This document shows, one piece after another, positions 25,236 through 32,110 of a stretch of 32,110 nucleotides of DNA. Origin of the DNA: Fuerstiella sp. (GTDB lineage Bacteria > Planctomycetota > Planctomycetia > Planctomycetales > Planctomycetaceae); assembly GCA_029941865.1 (NCBI GenBank), contig JAPYTO010000054.1, positions 1 to 32,110 on the forward strand. The letters are read 5' to 3'. The notes beneath the pieces were generated by a model, which saw only the letters and a list, made by a program, of their open reading frames with translations, had not been told where the DNA came from and ran no database searches. The position numbers and the translations under genes were made by a program. The first letter of the stretch is position 1. Each line of letters begins with the position of its first letter.

Positions 25236-26540
25236 GTGAATCGCCCTCACCTTCGATCATTTTCTTCAATAGCCATCACGTCACTTGCAATTGCGGCTCT
25301 GTTGCCGTCATCCGAAGTCGCGGCCCAGCCGGCCGGCTTCAACTATGACGAATCCAGCGTGCCTGACTTTGCCCTGCCGGAATTGCTGAAGGCGCAGGAC
25401 GGTTCTGCCGTGACATCGGCACAGCAGTGGCACAGCAAACGTCGTCCGGAGGTTCTGGCACTGTTCCAGGATCACGTGTTCGGTCACCAGCCGGATGTCG
25501 TGCCACAGCTACGAATCCGCGAACGTTCCTGCAAACAGGATGCCCTGGGGGGCAAGGCTGTCCGCCGGGAAATCACGGTTTTCTTTTCCGATGATGACAA
25601 TGGCCCATCGATGGACATTTTGGTCTACACGCCCGCCGCCGCTGAAACTCCAGTGCCGTGTTTCATGGGCTTCAACTTCCACGGAAATCATTCCGTGGAC
25701 CCGGATCAGGCCATTCATATCACGACATCATGGGTTCGCAACGATTCGAAAAGAGGCAATACCGACCATCGGGCCACGGAAAAGTCGCGAGGAAAAAGCA
25801 GCAGTCGCTGGCCGGTCGAAATGATCGTCTCACGAGGTTACGGAGTTGCCACCATCTATTACGGCGATGTGGATCCGGACTTTGATGACGGATTCAAAAA
25901 CGGAATCCATTCCATTCTTGAGTCCGACACAACAGAACGCGCAGGGGACGCCGGTGGTTCCATCAGCGCATGGTCGTGGGCATTAAGCCGAGCTCTCGAC
26001 GTACTGGAAATGGATCCGCTTGTCGACGGAACGCGTGTTTCCACGTTCGGTCATTCACGTCTCGGCAAGACGTCGCTGTGGGCCGGTGCGAGCGACGCAC
26101 GTTTTGCGATGGTGATTTCGAATGATTCCGGCTGTGGTGGCGCGGCTCTGTCACGGCGGCGGTTCGGTGAAACGGTCAAACGCATCAACACTTCGTTTCC
26201 GCATTGGTTCTGCATCAACCATCGCCAGTACAACGACAACGAAAATGCCTCACCTGTCGACCATCACATGCTGATGGCCCTGATCGCTCCACGACCCGTC
26301 TACGTCGCCAGCGCCGAGAGGGATGTATGGGCCGATCCCCGTGGTGAGATGCTGTCATTGTTTCACGCCGGTCCCGTGTTTGAGTTACTGGGGCGCCAAG
26401 GCCTGCCAAACGATGATGTGGCCACGGTCAACCAGCCCATTCAGACAGATGTCGGATATCACATTCGCACAGGCAAACACGACGTGACCGACTTTGACTG
26501 GACGCAATATATGAACTTTGCGGACCGCCATCTGAAGTAG
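25236..26540 (+). CDS. Secreted glucuronoyl-esterase-like (CE15) protein
   Basis: The 434-aa product begins at a GTG with AAAGG about 11 bases upstream and carries a signal peptide ending VAAQ. It is an alpha/beta hydrolase with the nucleophile motif GHSRLGKTSLW (Ser274), which matches the G-x-S-R-x-G-K motif of CE15 glucuronoyl esterases. SNDSGCGG follows, then VDHHMLMALIAPRPV, and a probable catalytic His415 in RTGKHDVTDFDW. Members split ester bonds between lignin and glucuronoxylan or de-esterify other plant or algal polysaccharides. The acidic residue after the nucleophile is Asp297 rather than the usual Glu. The longer frame to 24894 overlaps the divergent nuclease gene and is unlikely. 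Confidence 0.87.
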   Translation: MNRPHLRSFSSIAITSLAIAALLPSSEVAAQPAGFNYDESSVPDFALPELLKAQDGSAVTSAQQWHSKRRPEVLALFQDHVFGHQPDVVPQLRIRERSCKQDALGGKAVRREITVFFSDDDNGPSMDILVYTPAAAETPVPCFMGFNFHGNHSVDPDQAIHITTSWVRNDSKRGNTDHRATEKSRGKSSSRWPVEMIVSRGYGVATIYYGDVDPDFDDGFKNGIHSILESDTTERAGDAGGSISAWSWALSRALDVLEMDPLVDGTRVSTFGHSRLGKTSLWAGASDARFAMVISNDSGCGGAALSRRRFGETVKRINTSFPHWFCINHRQYNDNENASPVDHHMLMALIAPRPVYVASAERDVWADPRGEMLSLFHAGPVFELLGRQGLPNDDVATVNQPIQTDVGYHIRTGKHDVTDFDWTQYMNFADRHLK

Positions 26541-26592
26541 ACAGCAGCATTCTCAACCACCTGGAACAGTTTGAAGCATTTTACTTTTTGTC

Positions 26593-26654
26593 GTAGCGGA
26601 AGCCGCCAAGGATTTCGGCCTGTCACCGCCGAAATTCCGGGCGAATTCCGCTAC
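26593..26654. repeat. Long interrupted palindrome (GTAGCGGAA family)
   Basis: Outer arms GTAGCGGAA (26593-26601) and TTCCGCTAC (26646-26654) pair perfectly. Inner arms ATTTCGGC (26612-26619) and GCCGAAAT (26628-26635) close an 8-base loop. It lies between the convergent ends at 26540 and 26677 and may terminate both genes. Confidence 0.8.
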
Positions 26655-26676
26655 AGAACGACCGCGTGAAACGCTG

Positions 26677-27045
26677 TTACGCGTCCTGTGGAATATTGTC
26701 GGGATCGAACCAACGAATGGGAATACCGCGGTCCCGGGCATGTTTCACTTCAGCGCGTGTGCTCGATCCAACGTGCCCACCGGTATTGATGACCAATACC
26801 TCGTGGGACATGTCGATCTTATCGATATGCAGACCGTCCAATGCCTCCTTATGCGCATCGACGTCGATCGATCTGCCATGAGCGTCCTCGGCTCGGTGGC
26901 CGAACACTCCGACCGACAGCACGATGTGTCCCTTCAACGTTTCCTGCAGGTTCGCCTCGACAAAGTCTTCGTGAAACCTGGTGGAGCCGCACAGACACAC
27001 GATCTTACGCTCACTCATTGCCACAACGCCATTTTGATTTTCCAT
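26677..27045 (-). CDS. Nucleoside 2-deoxyribosyltransferase-like protein
   Basis: This 122-aa protein has a Rossmann-like start KIVCLCGSTRFHEDF (14-28), a middle LHIDKIDMSHEVLVIN and a final GGHVGSSTRAEVKHARDRG with Glu99 in the place of the family's catalytic Glu. This pattern is shared with small nucleoside 2-deoxyribosyltransferase-like proteins of phages and bacteria. Classical members transfer deoxyribose between bases, but the substrate of this short branch is unknown. ATG at 27045 has GGCGGA upstream; an internal ATG at 27018 is possible. It is a lone gene on the minus strand between two palindromic repeats. Confidence 0.85.
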   Translation of the reverse strand: MENQNGVVAMSERKIVCLCGSTRFHEDFVEANLQETLKGHIVLSVGVFGHRAEDAHGRSIDVDAHKEALDGLHIDKIDMSHEVLVINTGGHVGSSTRAEVKHARDRGIPIRWFDPDNIPQDA

Positions 27046-27096
27046 GTTGAATCCGCCAGGTCATGGCCGTGTCGTGAATAGACTTTCCATTGTGGT

Positions 27097-27113
27097 GCAG
27101 GCGTCCCGCCTGC
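27097..27113. repeat. Short 7-bp palindrome (GCAGGCG/CGCCTGC)
   Basis: GCAGGCG and CGCCTGC flank a TCC loop, preceded by TTGTGGT. The motif resembles a short REP-like repeat often seen between Planctomycete genes. It lies upstream of the gene at 26677-27045 and downstream of 27182-30226. Confidence 0.55.
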
Positions 27114-27181
27114 GAAGGGCAGCCGCGACGCAACCGGAAAGCAACCGAGACGGCCACACCACAAATAGGGCCGCAAACGCC

Positions 27182-30100
27182 TCAATCGCTTCCCTCCAGT
27201 GCCATCCATGACCGGTTCTGATAGCTACAAGTGCACCCGGACGAAGCGTCCGGCAACAGGACCAGTCCGCCGACGGGCAGAGCGTTGATCCAGCAGCCCG
27301 GACGAATACCACCATAGTTTTCCGTTCCTGCATCGCGAGTAAAGTCGAAGTACCCAAGCGTACCGGAACGAAACATTAACAGGTTGCGTGAACCCGACAG
27401 CTGCCCGCAACCGTACGACTTCGGCACAGCCATGGGTTTCGCTTCGCCGGAAACCAGATCCAGAGCAGAGGGATGAGCAATGATTGTGTCCTCATTGATG
27501 AGCGGGCGAGTCGTATAGCTGACCTTCTTCTCCCACAGACGGTATCCGTCGGTAGCATGGTACGCCGCGATCCGACCACCGACCTCGGACGGAAGTTTGA
27601 ATCTTGTAGGCTGGTAGAACATCAGCACGATGTCGTGACGTGCACTGAACGCCAGAGTCGTTCCGAAAACCTCCTCGTCAGTTTTCCACTTTCGTGCACC
27701 GGTCTTCGCGTCGAGCGTAATGAGTTGCCCGCTCTCATGGCCGACTGGTGGTGTTTTCGGTTTCTGCCCGCGTCGCGCGGGTGCATTCGACAGCAGGTCA
27801 TCCAGGGCCAGAGCACGATCTATCAGATGAACGTGTCCGGCACCAATGGCGATGGCGTTGTGGCGAATGGACTCCTGAGCGTCGTAGCGCCACAGCAGCT
27901 TTTCTGTGGCGACATCAAAAGCGAACAGCGAAGTGGATTCCGAAAACTGTCGCTGCATATGGTCGTCTGCACGGATGTAGGCATGGCGAACGATGTGTGC
28001 TTCATTGGACGTCGACCCAAACAGCACTCCGTCTTCACAGGCAATATATCCCCACGTGGATGGTTTGCCGTCGGGGTGCGGCGGTGCCGTGAACGTCGCC
28101 CTGACCTTGCCGGTCGCCACGTCGATACGCAGGCACGTCGGACCGTTTCGCAGAAAAATGCTGTCTCCCGCGATGCAGATATTGCTGCCCGTCACCGCTG
28201 TACCCGCCAGATGGTCCGCGTTGTAGGCATCCAGAATTCCCTTCTGCTGAGATCGCCACAGCGGATGACCGTTGTACGCATCGACCGCGAGGAGTTCGTC
28301 AAGGCCTTCGGCAAACAAACGGCCTTCGTGAAACAGAGGCGACGGACCACGTCCGTGACGTTGCGGCAGATCCAGGTCAATGTCGCGAAACCAAACGGCG
28401 GTTAACGGCCCCTTGATGGTATCCGTGGAACACAGCGTGTTTGCCGGATTCGAATACAGGTGAGTCCACTCTCCAGCGCCCTCCAAAGGTCCACGAGTGT
28501 TGACGGACATGGAACCGATCGGCCCAAGGCAGGCTACTCCACCGTACGGTCGTTGCAGCCGTAATGCTTCCGCCGAATCCTCGGCCACTGCGCCAGCAAC
28601 CAGCAAACGCTGCGACACGACCAGATTCGCGAAATACTTTGGAAAGTGAGTGTCTGACGGACTGCCCACATGCACGGTCACACGCGTTCCGTACAGCCCC
28701 GCGGCGTGCAGCTTCCGCCGCGCCGTCGCAACTCGATCGGGATCCGCATCAACAGCGACCACAAACAGGTCGGACTGCCTGATCAGTTCGTAAGCCAGCT
28801 GACCATCGCCGCAGCCCAGATCCACGCAATAGCCTTCCGTCACTCCCGATTGTTCGATGATCTCAGCGGCCGCTCGTGCAATCTCAGGATTGTCTGGATA
28901 CGGCGCGGCATCTGTCTTCGACCGATGTGCAACCGGCGCCGTTAAGACATCCGATACGGCCCCGTAGCAAAGAATCGCCCCGCTGGCCGTGCTGACAAAC
29001 AGCTGCCCGTCTGACACCGCCAGCCCGTGCGCCACGTCATCGACCTCGGCGGACCACAGCAGTTTCCCGTCCTGAGCACTCACCGTCGCAATTCGTTTTC
29101 CACCACTCGTCACAATCGTTTCGGCGGCCACGATCAGCGATGTCCCCGCGGGCACTTTTTTGACCTGCCATTGAGATTCGTGTGCCGGCACGGTGATCGG
29201 CTGACCTTTACGATCGTTGGTCTGCTTCATGACGACGCTCAGCAGACGCAGCTGATCTCCGCTGCCATGCACGATGCCTGCCGGTGACGCCGCCACAGCT
29301 CCGGCAACGCGGTCCTTCAGCAATGATCCATCGTCCATGCGATAGGCGTACCCGCCGTTGTAAATCAGGTCGCCTGCCAGCACGGCCGTCGTGCCGCCGC
29401 GTTTCGTGTTCTCCTGCAGACGATAGTATTCAAATTTTCCGTTACCGCGACGAAACACAGCCGGCACGGCTCGCCCGGTCGGCACGAACAGTCGATCGTC
29501 GTTGGCCAACAGATATCCCTGTGCCGTCACTCCGCTTTTCGCATTGGCTCCACCGTGTGGCTGTGGCATCTCGATGCCGCCGGAACTATCGTTAATCCAG
29601 ACGATGTCTCCGGTATCCGGATTCATCGCACGAATAAAGACGCCTTCCGACTGCCAGATACCCGCCGCCCAGTACAGCAGTCCGTCCTGAATGACAGGGC
29701 CACCACGAGCAGGCCACTTGGAGATCATCTGCGTGTTACCGAGCACCCGGTCATCCTGCGGCCCGCCTCGCCAACGCTTAATCAGTTTGCCGTCCGATAT
29801 CTGCAGGGCATATAGATAACCATCATCGCTGACAACGTATAGCCGCTCGTTCCAGACGGTTGGAGCAAACCGTACCGGCCCCTCTGTGAAGAAGGTCCAC
29901 TTCAACGCTCCTGTCGTTGCATCCACAGCCGTCACTGTTCCGTTCACAGAACTCGCAAAACAGACCAGTCCGTGCGACACCACGACGTGATTCGTCCGAT
30001 CAAAACTCATCCGGTCATCACGCGGCCACGCGGGCGCCGGCGGATGCTGAGGATGCCACGACCATTGCAGCGCCAACTCTGCCGGCAGAGCATCCGTCGT

Positions 30101-30226
30101 ATAACCACTCCGCGCCGAATCCGCCCGCCAGGTCGTCCAATCGGAAGCATTCGCGGGGGGAACGCTGGCCAGAGCAACGGCACAAACCGAAACGATCAGT
30201 TTCATCGTGGAATCTCGTACGAACAT
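27182..30226 (-). CDS. Exported propeller / methyltransferase / propeller protein
   Basis: The 1014-aa protein has a signal peptide (KLIVSVCAVALASVPPANA-S). One PQQ-type propeller covers about 29-425, a class I methyltransferase-like domain about 440-570, and a second propeller about 585-1005. The methyltransferase part keeps a full SAM motif I, VDLGCGDGQLAYEL (Asp469 to Gly475), and the acidic end of strand 2 (VVAVDADP, Asp493). It then diverges after YFANLVVS. The 372-4286 protein has the same order and near-identical junctions, so the two are paralogues. SAM is not known in the periplasm, so either the domain binds something else or the protein is not exported. The ATG at 30226 has AAGG upstream; ATG at 30205 is an alternative. 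Confidence 0.9.
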   Translation of the reverse strand: MFVRDSTMKLIVSVCAVALASVPPANASDWTTWRADSARSGYTTDALPAELALQWSWHPQHPPAPAWPRDDRMSFDRTNHVVVSHGLVCFASSVNGTVTAVDATTGALKWTFFTEGPVRFAPTVWNERLYVVSDDGYLYALQISDGKLIKRWRGGPQDDRVLGNTQMISKWPARGGPVIQDGLLYWAAGIWQSEGVFIRAMNPDTGDIVWINDSSGGIEMPQPHGGANAKSGVTAQGYLLANDDRLFVPTGRAVPAVFRRGNGKFEYYRLQENTKRGGTTAVLAGDLIYNGGYAYRMDDGSLLKDRVAGAVAASPAGIVHGSGDQLRLLSVVMKQTNDRKGQPITVPAHESQWQVKKVPAGTSLIVAAETIVTSGGKRIATVSAQDGKLLWSAEVDDVAHGLAVSDGQLFVSTASGAILCYGAVSDVLTAPVAHRSKTDAAPYPDNPEIARAAAEIIEQSGVTEGYCVDLGCGDGQLAYELIRQSDLFVVAVDADPDRVATARRKLHAAGLYGTRVTVHVGSPSDTHFPKYFANLVVSQRLLVAGAVAEDSAEALRLQRPYGGVACLGPIGSMSVNTRGPLEGAGEWTHLYSNPANTLCSTDTIKGPLTAVWFRDIDLDLPQRHGRGPSPLFHEGRLFAEGLDELLAVDAYNGHPLWRSQQKGILDAYNADHLAGTAVTGSNICIAGDSIFLRNGPTCLRIDVATGKVRATFTAPPHPDGKPSTWGYIACEDGVLFGSTSNEAHIVRHAYIRADDHMQRQFSESTSLFAFDVATEKLLWRYDAQESIRHNAIAIGAGHVHLIDRALALDDLLSNAPARRGQKPKTPPVGHESGQLITLDAKTGARKWKTDEEVFGTTLAFSARHDIVLMFYQPTRFKLPSEVGGRIAAYHATDGYRLWEKKVSYTTRPLINEDTIIAHPSALDLVSGEAKPMAVPKSYGCGQLSGSRNLLMFRSGTLGYFDFTRDAGTENYGGIRPGCWINALPVGGLVLLPDASSGCTCSYQNRSWMALEGSD

Positions 30227-30589
30227 CAGTGTGGACCTTACTGAGGAAGGAAACGCAGACCGCAGAAGCAGTGAACGTCACAGGCAGAAAGCAGCAGCGG
30301 AGTTGTGTGGGTAGGCGACGGCTCGCGTCAGGGGCCGTGTCTGTGAATCATGACACGTTTGCCGGGCCGTGTAAATTCGGTGCGTTCACAGGACTCTGAA
30401 TTTGCCGCCCCATCTCATGCCTGCGCCTCGAAACCGTACCAGTCGTGTAGGCCGTGACCGAGCGAAGCGCTGTTCCGGCACCCTTCGTCTCATCTGGTTT
30501 GTAACGTGTTACGTCTATCGCAATGCCGGGGCTGCGTCGCCGCCCACGCCTCCGGAGACACGTTAGGTAGCGCGGGCTGCCAGCCTACA
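30227..30589. other. Intergenic region with palindromic fragments
   Basis: This 363-base gap separates two minus-strand genes and shows no credible ORF. Its left part should contain the promoter of the propeller-methyltransferase gene. Near 30566-30594 lies GGTAGCGCGGGCTGCCAGCC, with a small GGCT/AGCC hairpin, and near 30458-30480 an AGCGAAGCGCT palindrome. Both look like remnants of dispersed repeats behind the helicase gene. Confidence 0.5.
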
Positions 30590-32110
30590 CTACGCAGATG
30601 GTTTTGCTGAAATGCGTCCGTCATCCTGCAACAGCCCGTCCAGCGTCTGCAGAACGTCGTCTTTGTTGTGGTACCAGTCGCGGGCCAGAATCACGCAGAT
30701 GTTCCAGCCAAAGGCTTTCAGCAGTTGAGGCTTCATCAACTCGCGTTCCAGCAGATCGGCCTGCCGATACCATTGCTGATTGTCAACCAGGATTCCGAGA
30801 CGGTACTCCTGGTCACCATCGCGGCGAATGGCCAGATCGCAGCGGAAGTGCGATTGGCCAACATTCAGATCGACTTCGAAGCCACGTTCATTCAGCTCGT
30901 CGGCAATCTGCTGAACCAGAACCTCCATCTCATCCGTCGGCAACAATGTCGAGTCATCGCGACCACTCAGACTTCGCAACACGGTCGCCACGGTTTCGGA
31001 TCGTCCGGCAGAGCAGGCCTCGGCATAGCGCAGGTAATTCTTCAGACAGCCGGCTCCGTCGTTGTAGTCGTTGGTAATCGCCGACGACCGCATCGACGTC
31101 ACCAGCGCCATGAAGTGTTTTGCTCGTGAGAAGGCAACGTTCAGTCGTTTCTCACCCCCGGACATGTTGATGGGCCCGAAGTTCATGCGCGTCTTACCCT
31201 GGGGATCCGGTCCGTAACAGACGCTCATGATGATGATGTCGCGTTCGTCGCCCTGAATGTTCTCCAGGTTCTTCACAATCAGCCCGTTGAAGTGTCCGTC
31301 TTCTTCGCGCTCAAACTCGGCCTCCAGCAAGTCTGCAAATTCCGCATCGTCTTCAGCCAGGGCCCGCACGGCCCGCTCAATCTCTTCCTGCTGCGCCTCC
31401 GAAAACGCCACAATTCCGATGCTGTGGTCCTCTTCACCAATCAGCAACTGACGCACAAGCTGAGCGATGTATTCGGCTTCCGGTGTGTTACGTCGCTTAC
31501 TGTAGACGCCGTTTTCAAGAAAGTGAAAACTGACGGGCCGGGTCAGCAGGTCGGCAGCGGTAGCCGAGCCGTCTTCCGCCGACGCAATCAGGATTTCCTG
31601 TCGACGTTCGGTGGACAGATGTTCCTCGGGCACCGTCAATAGTCGCCCGCTGTAGAAAGCGTGGTTTGAAAAGCTGATCAGCGATTCTGATCGACTGCGA
31701 TAATGCCAGCCCAGCATTCGCGACGGAAGGTTGCGCGCCGCGTGATTCAGAAAACTATTGCTGTTCAGATCGTACTGAACGACCTCGCCCTCTTCTTCGA
31801 TCGCCAGTTCGTCGTCTTCATCATCACGTTTCGATGCAAAGAAACTTGTCGGTGGCAGTTGCATTTCGTCACCGACAACAATGGTTTGTTCGGCACGAAA
31901 CAATGAAGGAATGGCCTCTTCCAGCGTAATCTGGCTGGCTTCGTCAAAGATCACCACATCAAAGTGGTGGGACGTCAGAGGCAGCGTGTCAGAAACGCTC
32001 AACGGACTCATCAACCACACCGGCTTCAGATCACGAATGACCAACCCCGAATCATCGGCGGCCAGGTCACGGATCGACTTGTATCGCATCGACTTGCCGA
32101 ACTCATGTTC
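30590..32110 (-). CDS. SF1 helicase with C-terminal nuclease-like domain, C-terminal part
   Basis: The frame is open to the right edge, so only the last 506 residues are visible and the start is outside. Upf1/AAA_11-AAA_12-type SF1 motifs appear in order: VVIFDEASQI (motif II), VVGDEMQLPPTSFF (III), WHYRSRSESLISF (IV), IQGDERDIIIMSVCYGP (V) and KRLNVAFSRAKHFMALV (VI). The last 110 residues (HFRCDLAI, YRLGILVDN, ELMKPQLLKAFGWNICVIL) resemble the REase_MTES_1575 nuclease-like domain that ends many DUF4011-type helicases. Walker A lies beyond the window. Related proteins often sit in genome-defence or repair settings, but no partner gene is visible here. Confidence 0.93.
   Translation of the reverse strand, partial: EHEFGKSMRYKSIRDLAADDSGLVIRDLKPVWLMSPLSVSDTLPLTSHHFDVVIFDEASQITLEEAIPSLFRAEQTIVVGDEMQLPPTSFFASKRDDEDDELAIEEEGEVVQYDLNSNSFLNHAARNLPSRMLGWHYRSRSESLISFSNHAFYSGRLLTVPEEHLSTERRQEILIASAEDGSATAADLLTRPVSFHFLENGVYSKRRNTPEAEYIAQLVRQLLIGEEDHSIGIVAFSEAQQEEIERAVRALAEDDAEFADLLEAEFEREEDGHFNGLIVKNLENIQGDERDIIIMSVCYGPDPQGKTRMNFGPINMSGGEKRLNVAFSRAKHFMALVTSMRSSAITNDYNDGAGCLKNYLRYAEACSAGRSETVATVLRSLSGRDDSTLLPTDEMEVLVQQIADELNERGFEVDLNVGQSHFRCDLAIRRDGDQEYRLGILVDNQQWYRQADLLERELMKPQLLKAFGWNICVILARDWYHNKDDVLQTLDGLLQDDGRISAKPSA

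Noticed and set aside
27473-28405. Plus-strand frame of 310 codons
   Set aside because: It is antisense to the second propeller-methyltransferase gene and has no recognisable motifs.

Overview
The window looks like chromosomal DNA of a Planctomycete. Three secreted PQQ-type beta-propeller proteins, two of them fused to a methyltransferase-like domain, occur together with a neutral-ceramidase-like exported protein, a CE15-like esterase, a CxVPVFRYALE-type protein beside an FtsX-family ABC transporter, LpxB (so an outer membrane with lipid A) and many palindromic intergenic repeats. This mixture and the moderately high GC content are typical of that phylum. No genus is assigned.

Left part (1-9.9 kb). 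A repeat array (1-307) lies behind a large minus-strand propeller/methyltransferase/malectin-like gene (372-4286). Divergent from it runs a three-gene plus-strand cluster: a membrane-attached protein of unknown function (4657-6009), an FtsX-like permease (6109-7461) and a LolD/MacB-like ATPase (7471-8154). A simple secreted propeller protein follows (8348-9646).

Middle (9.8-21.8 kb). This holds a receiver-like protein without the phosphoacceptor Asp (minus strand), LhgO, a large exported protein of unknown function, an overlapping MoxR/DUF58 pair, a protein distantly resembling BshC, a secreted amidase, an alpha/beta-hydrolase-fold protein without a nucleophile Ser, a strong double-hairpin terminator and a neutral-ceramidase-like protein. 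Most of these appear to be single transcription units separated by palindromic repeats.

Right part (21.7-32.1 kb). A REP-associated tyrosine transposase (RAYT) sits inside a tandem array of about 154-bp units, each carrying two adjacent hairpins. The same repeat forms the array at the left edge. Then come lpxB, a small membrane protein, a membrane-anchored thermonuclease, a CE15-like esterase, a small nucleoside-deoxyribosyltransferase-like protein, the second propeller/methyltransferase protein, and the C-terminal part of a large SF1 helicase with a C-terminal nuclease-like domain, which runs off the right edge.

Most worth a second look: the RAYT embedded in its twin-hairpin array; the two exported propeller-methyltransferase-propeller paralogues, one with an intact and one with a destroyed SAM-binding motif; the ABC cluster with its uncharacterised partner; and the BshC-like protein. 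Family calls come from recognised motifs only; no database search was possible.
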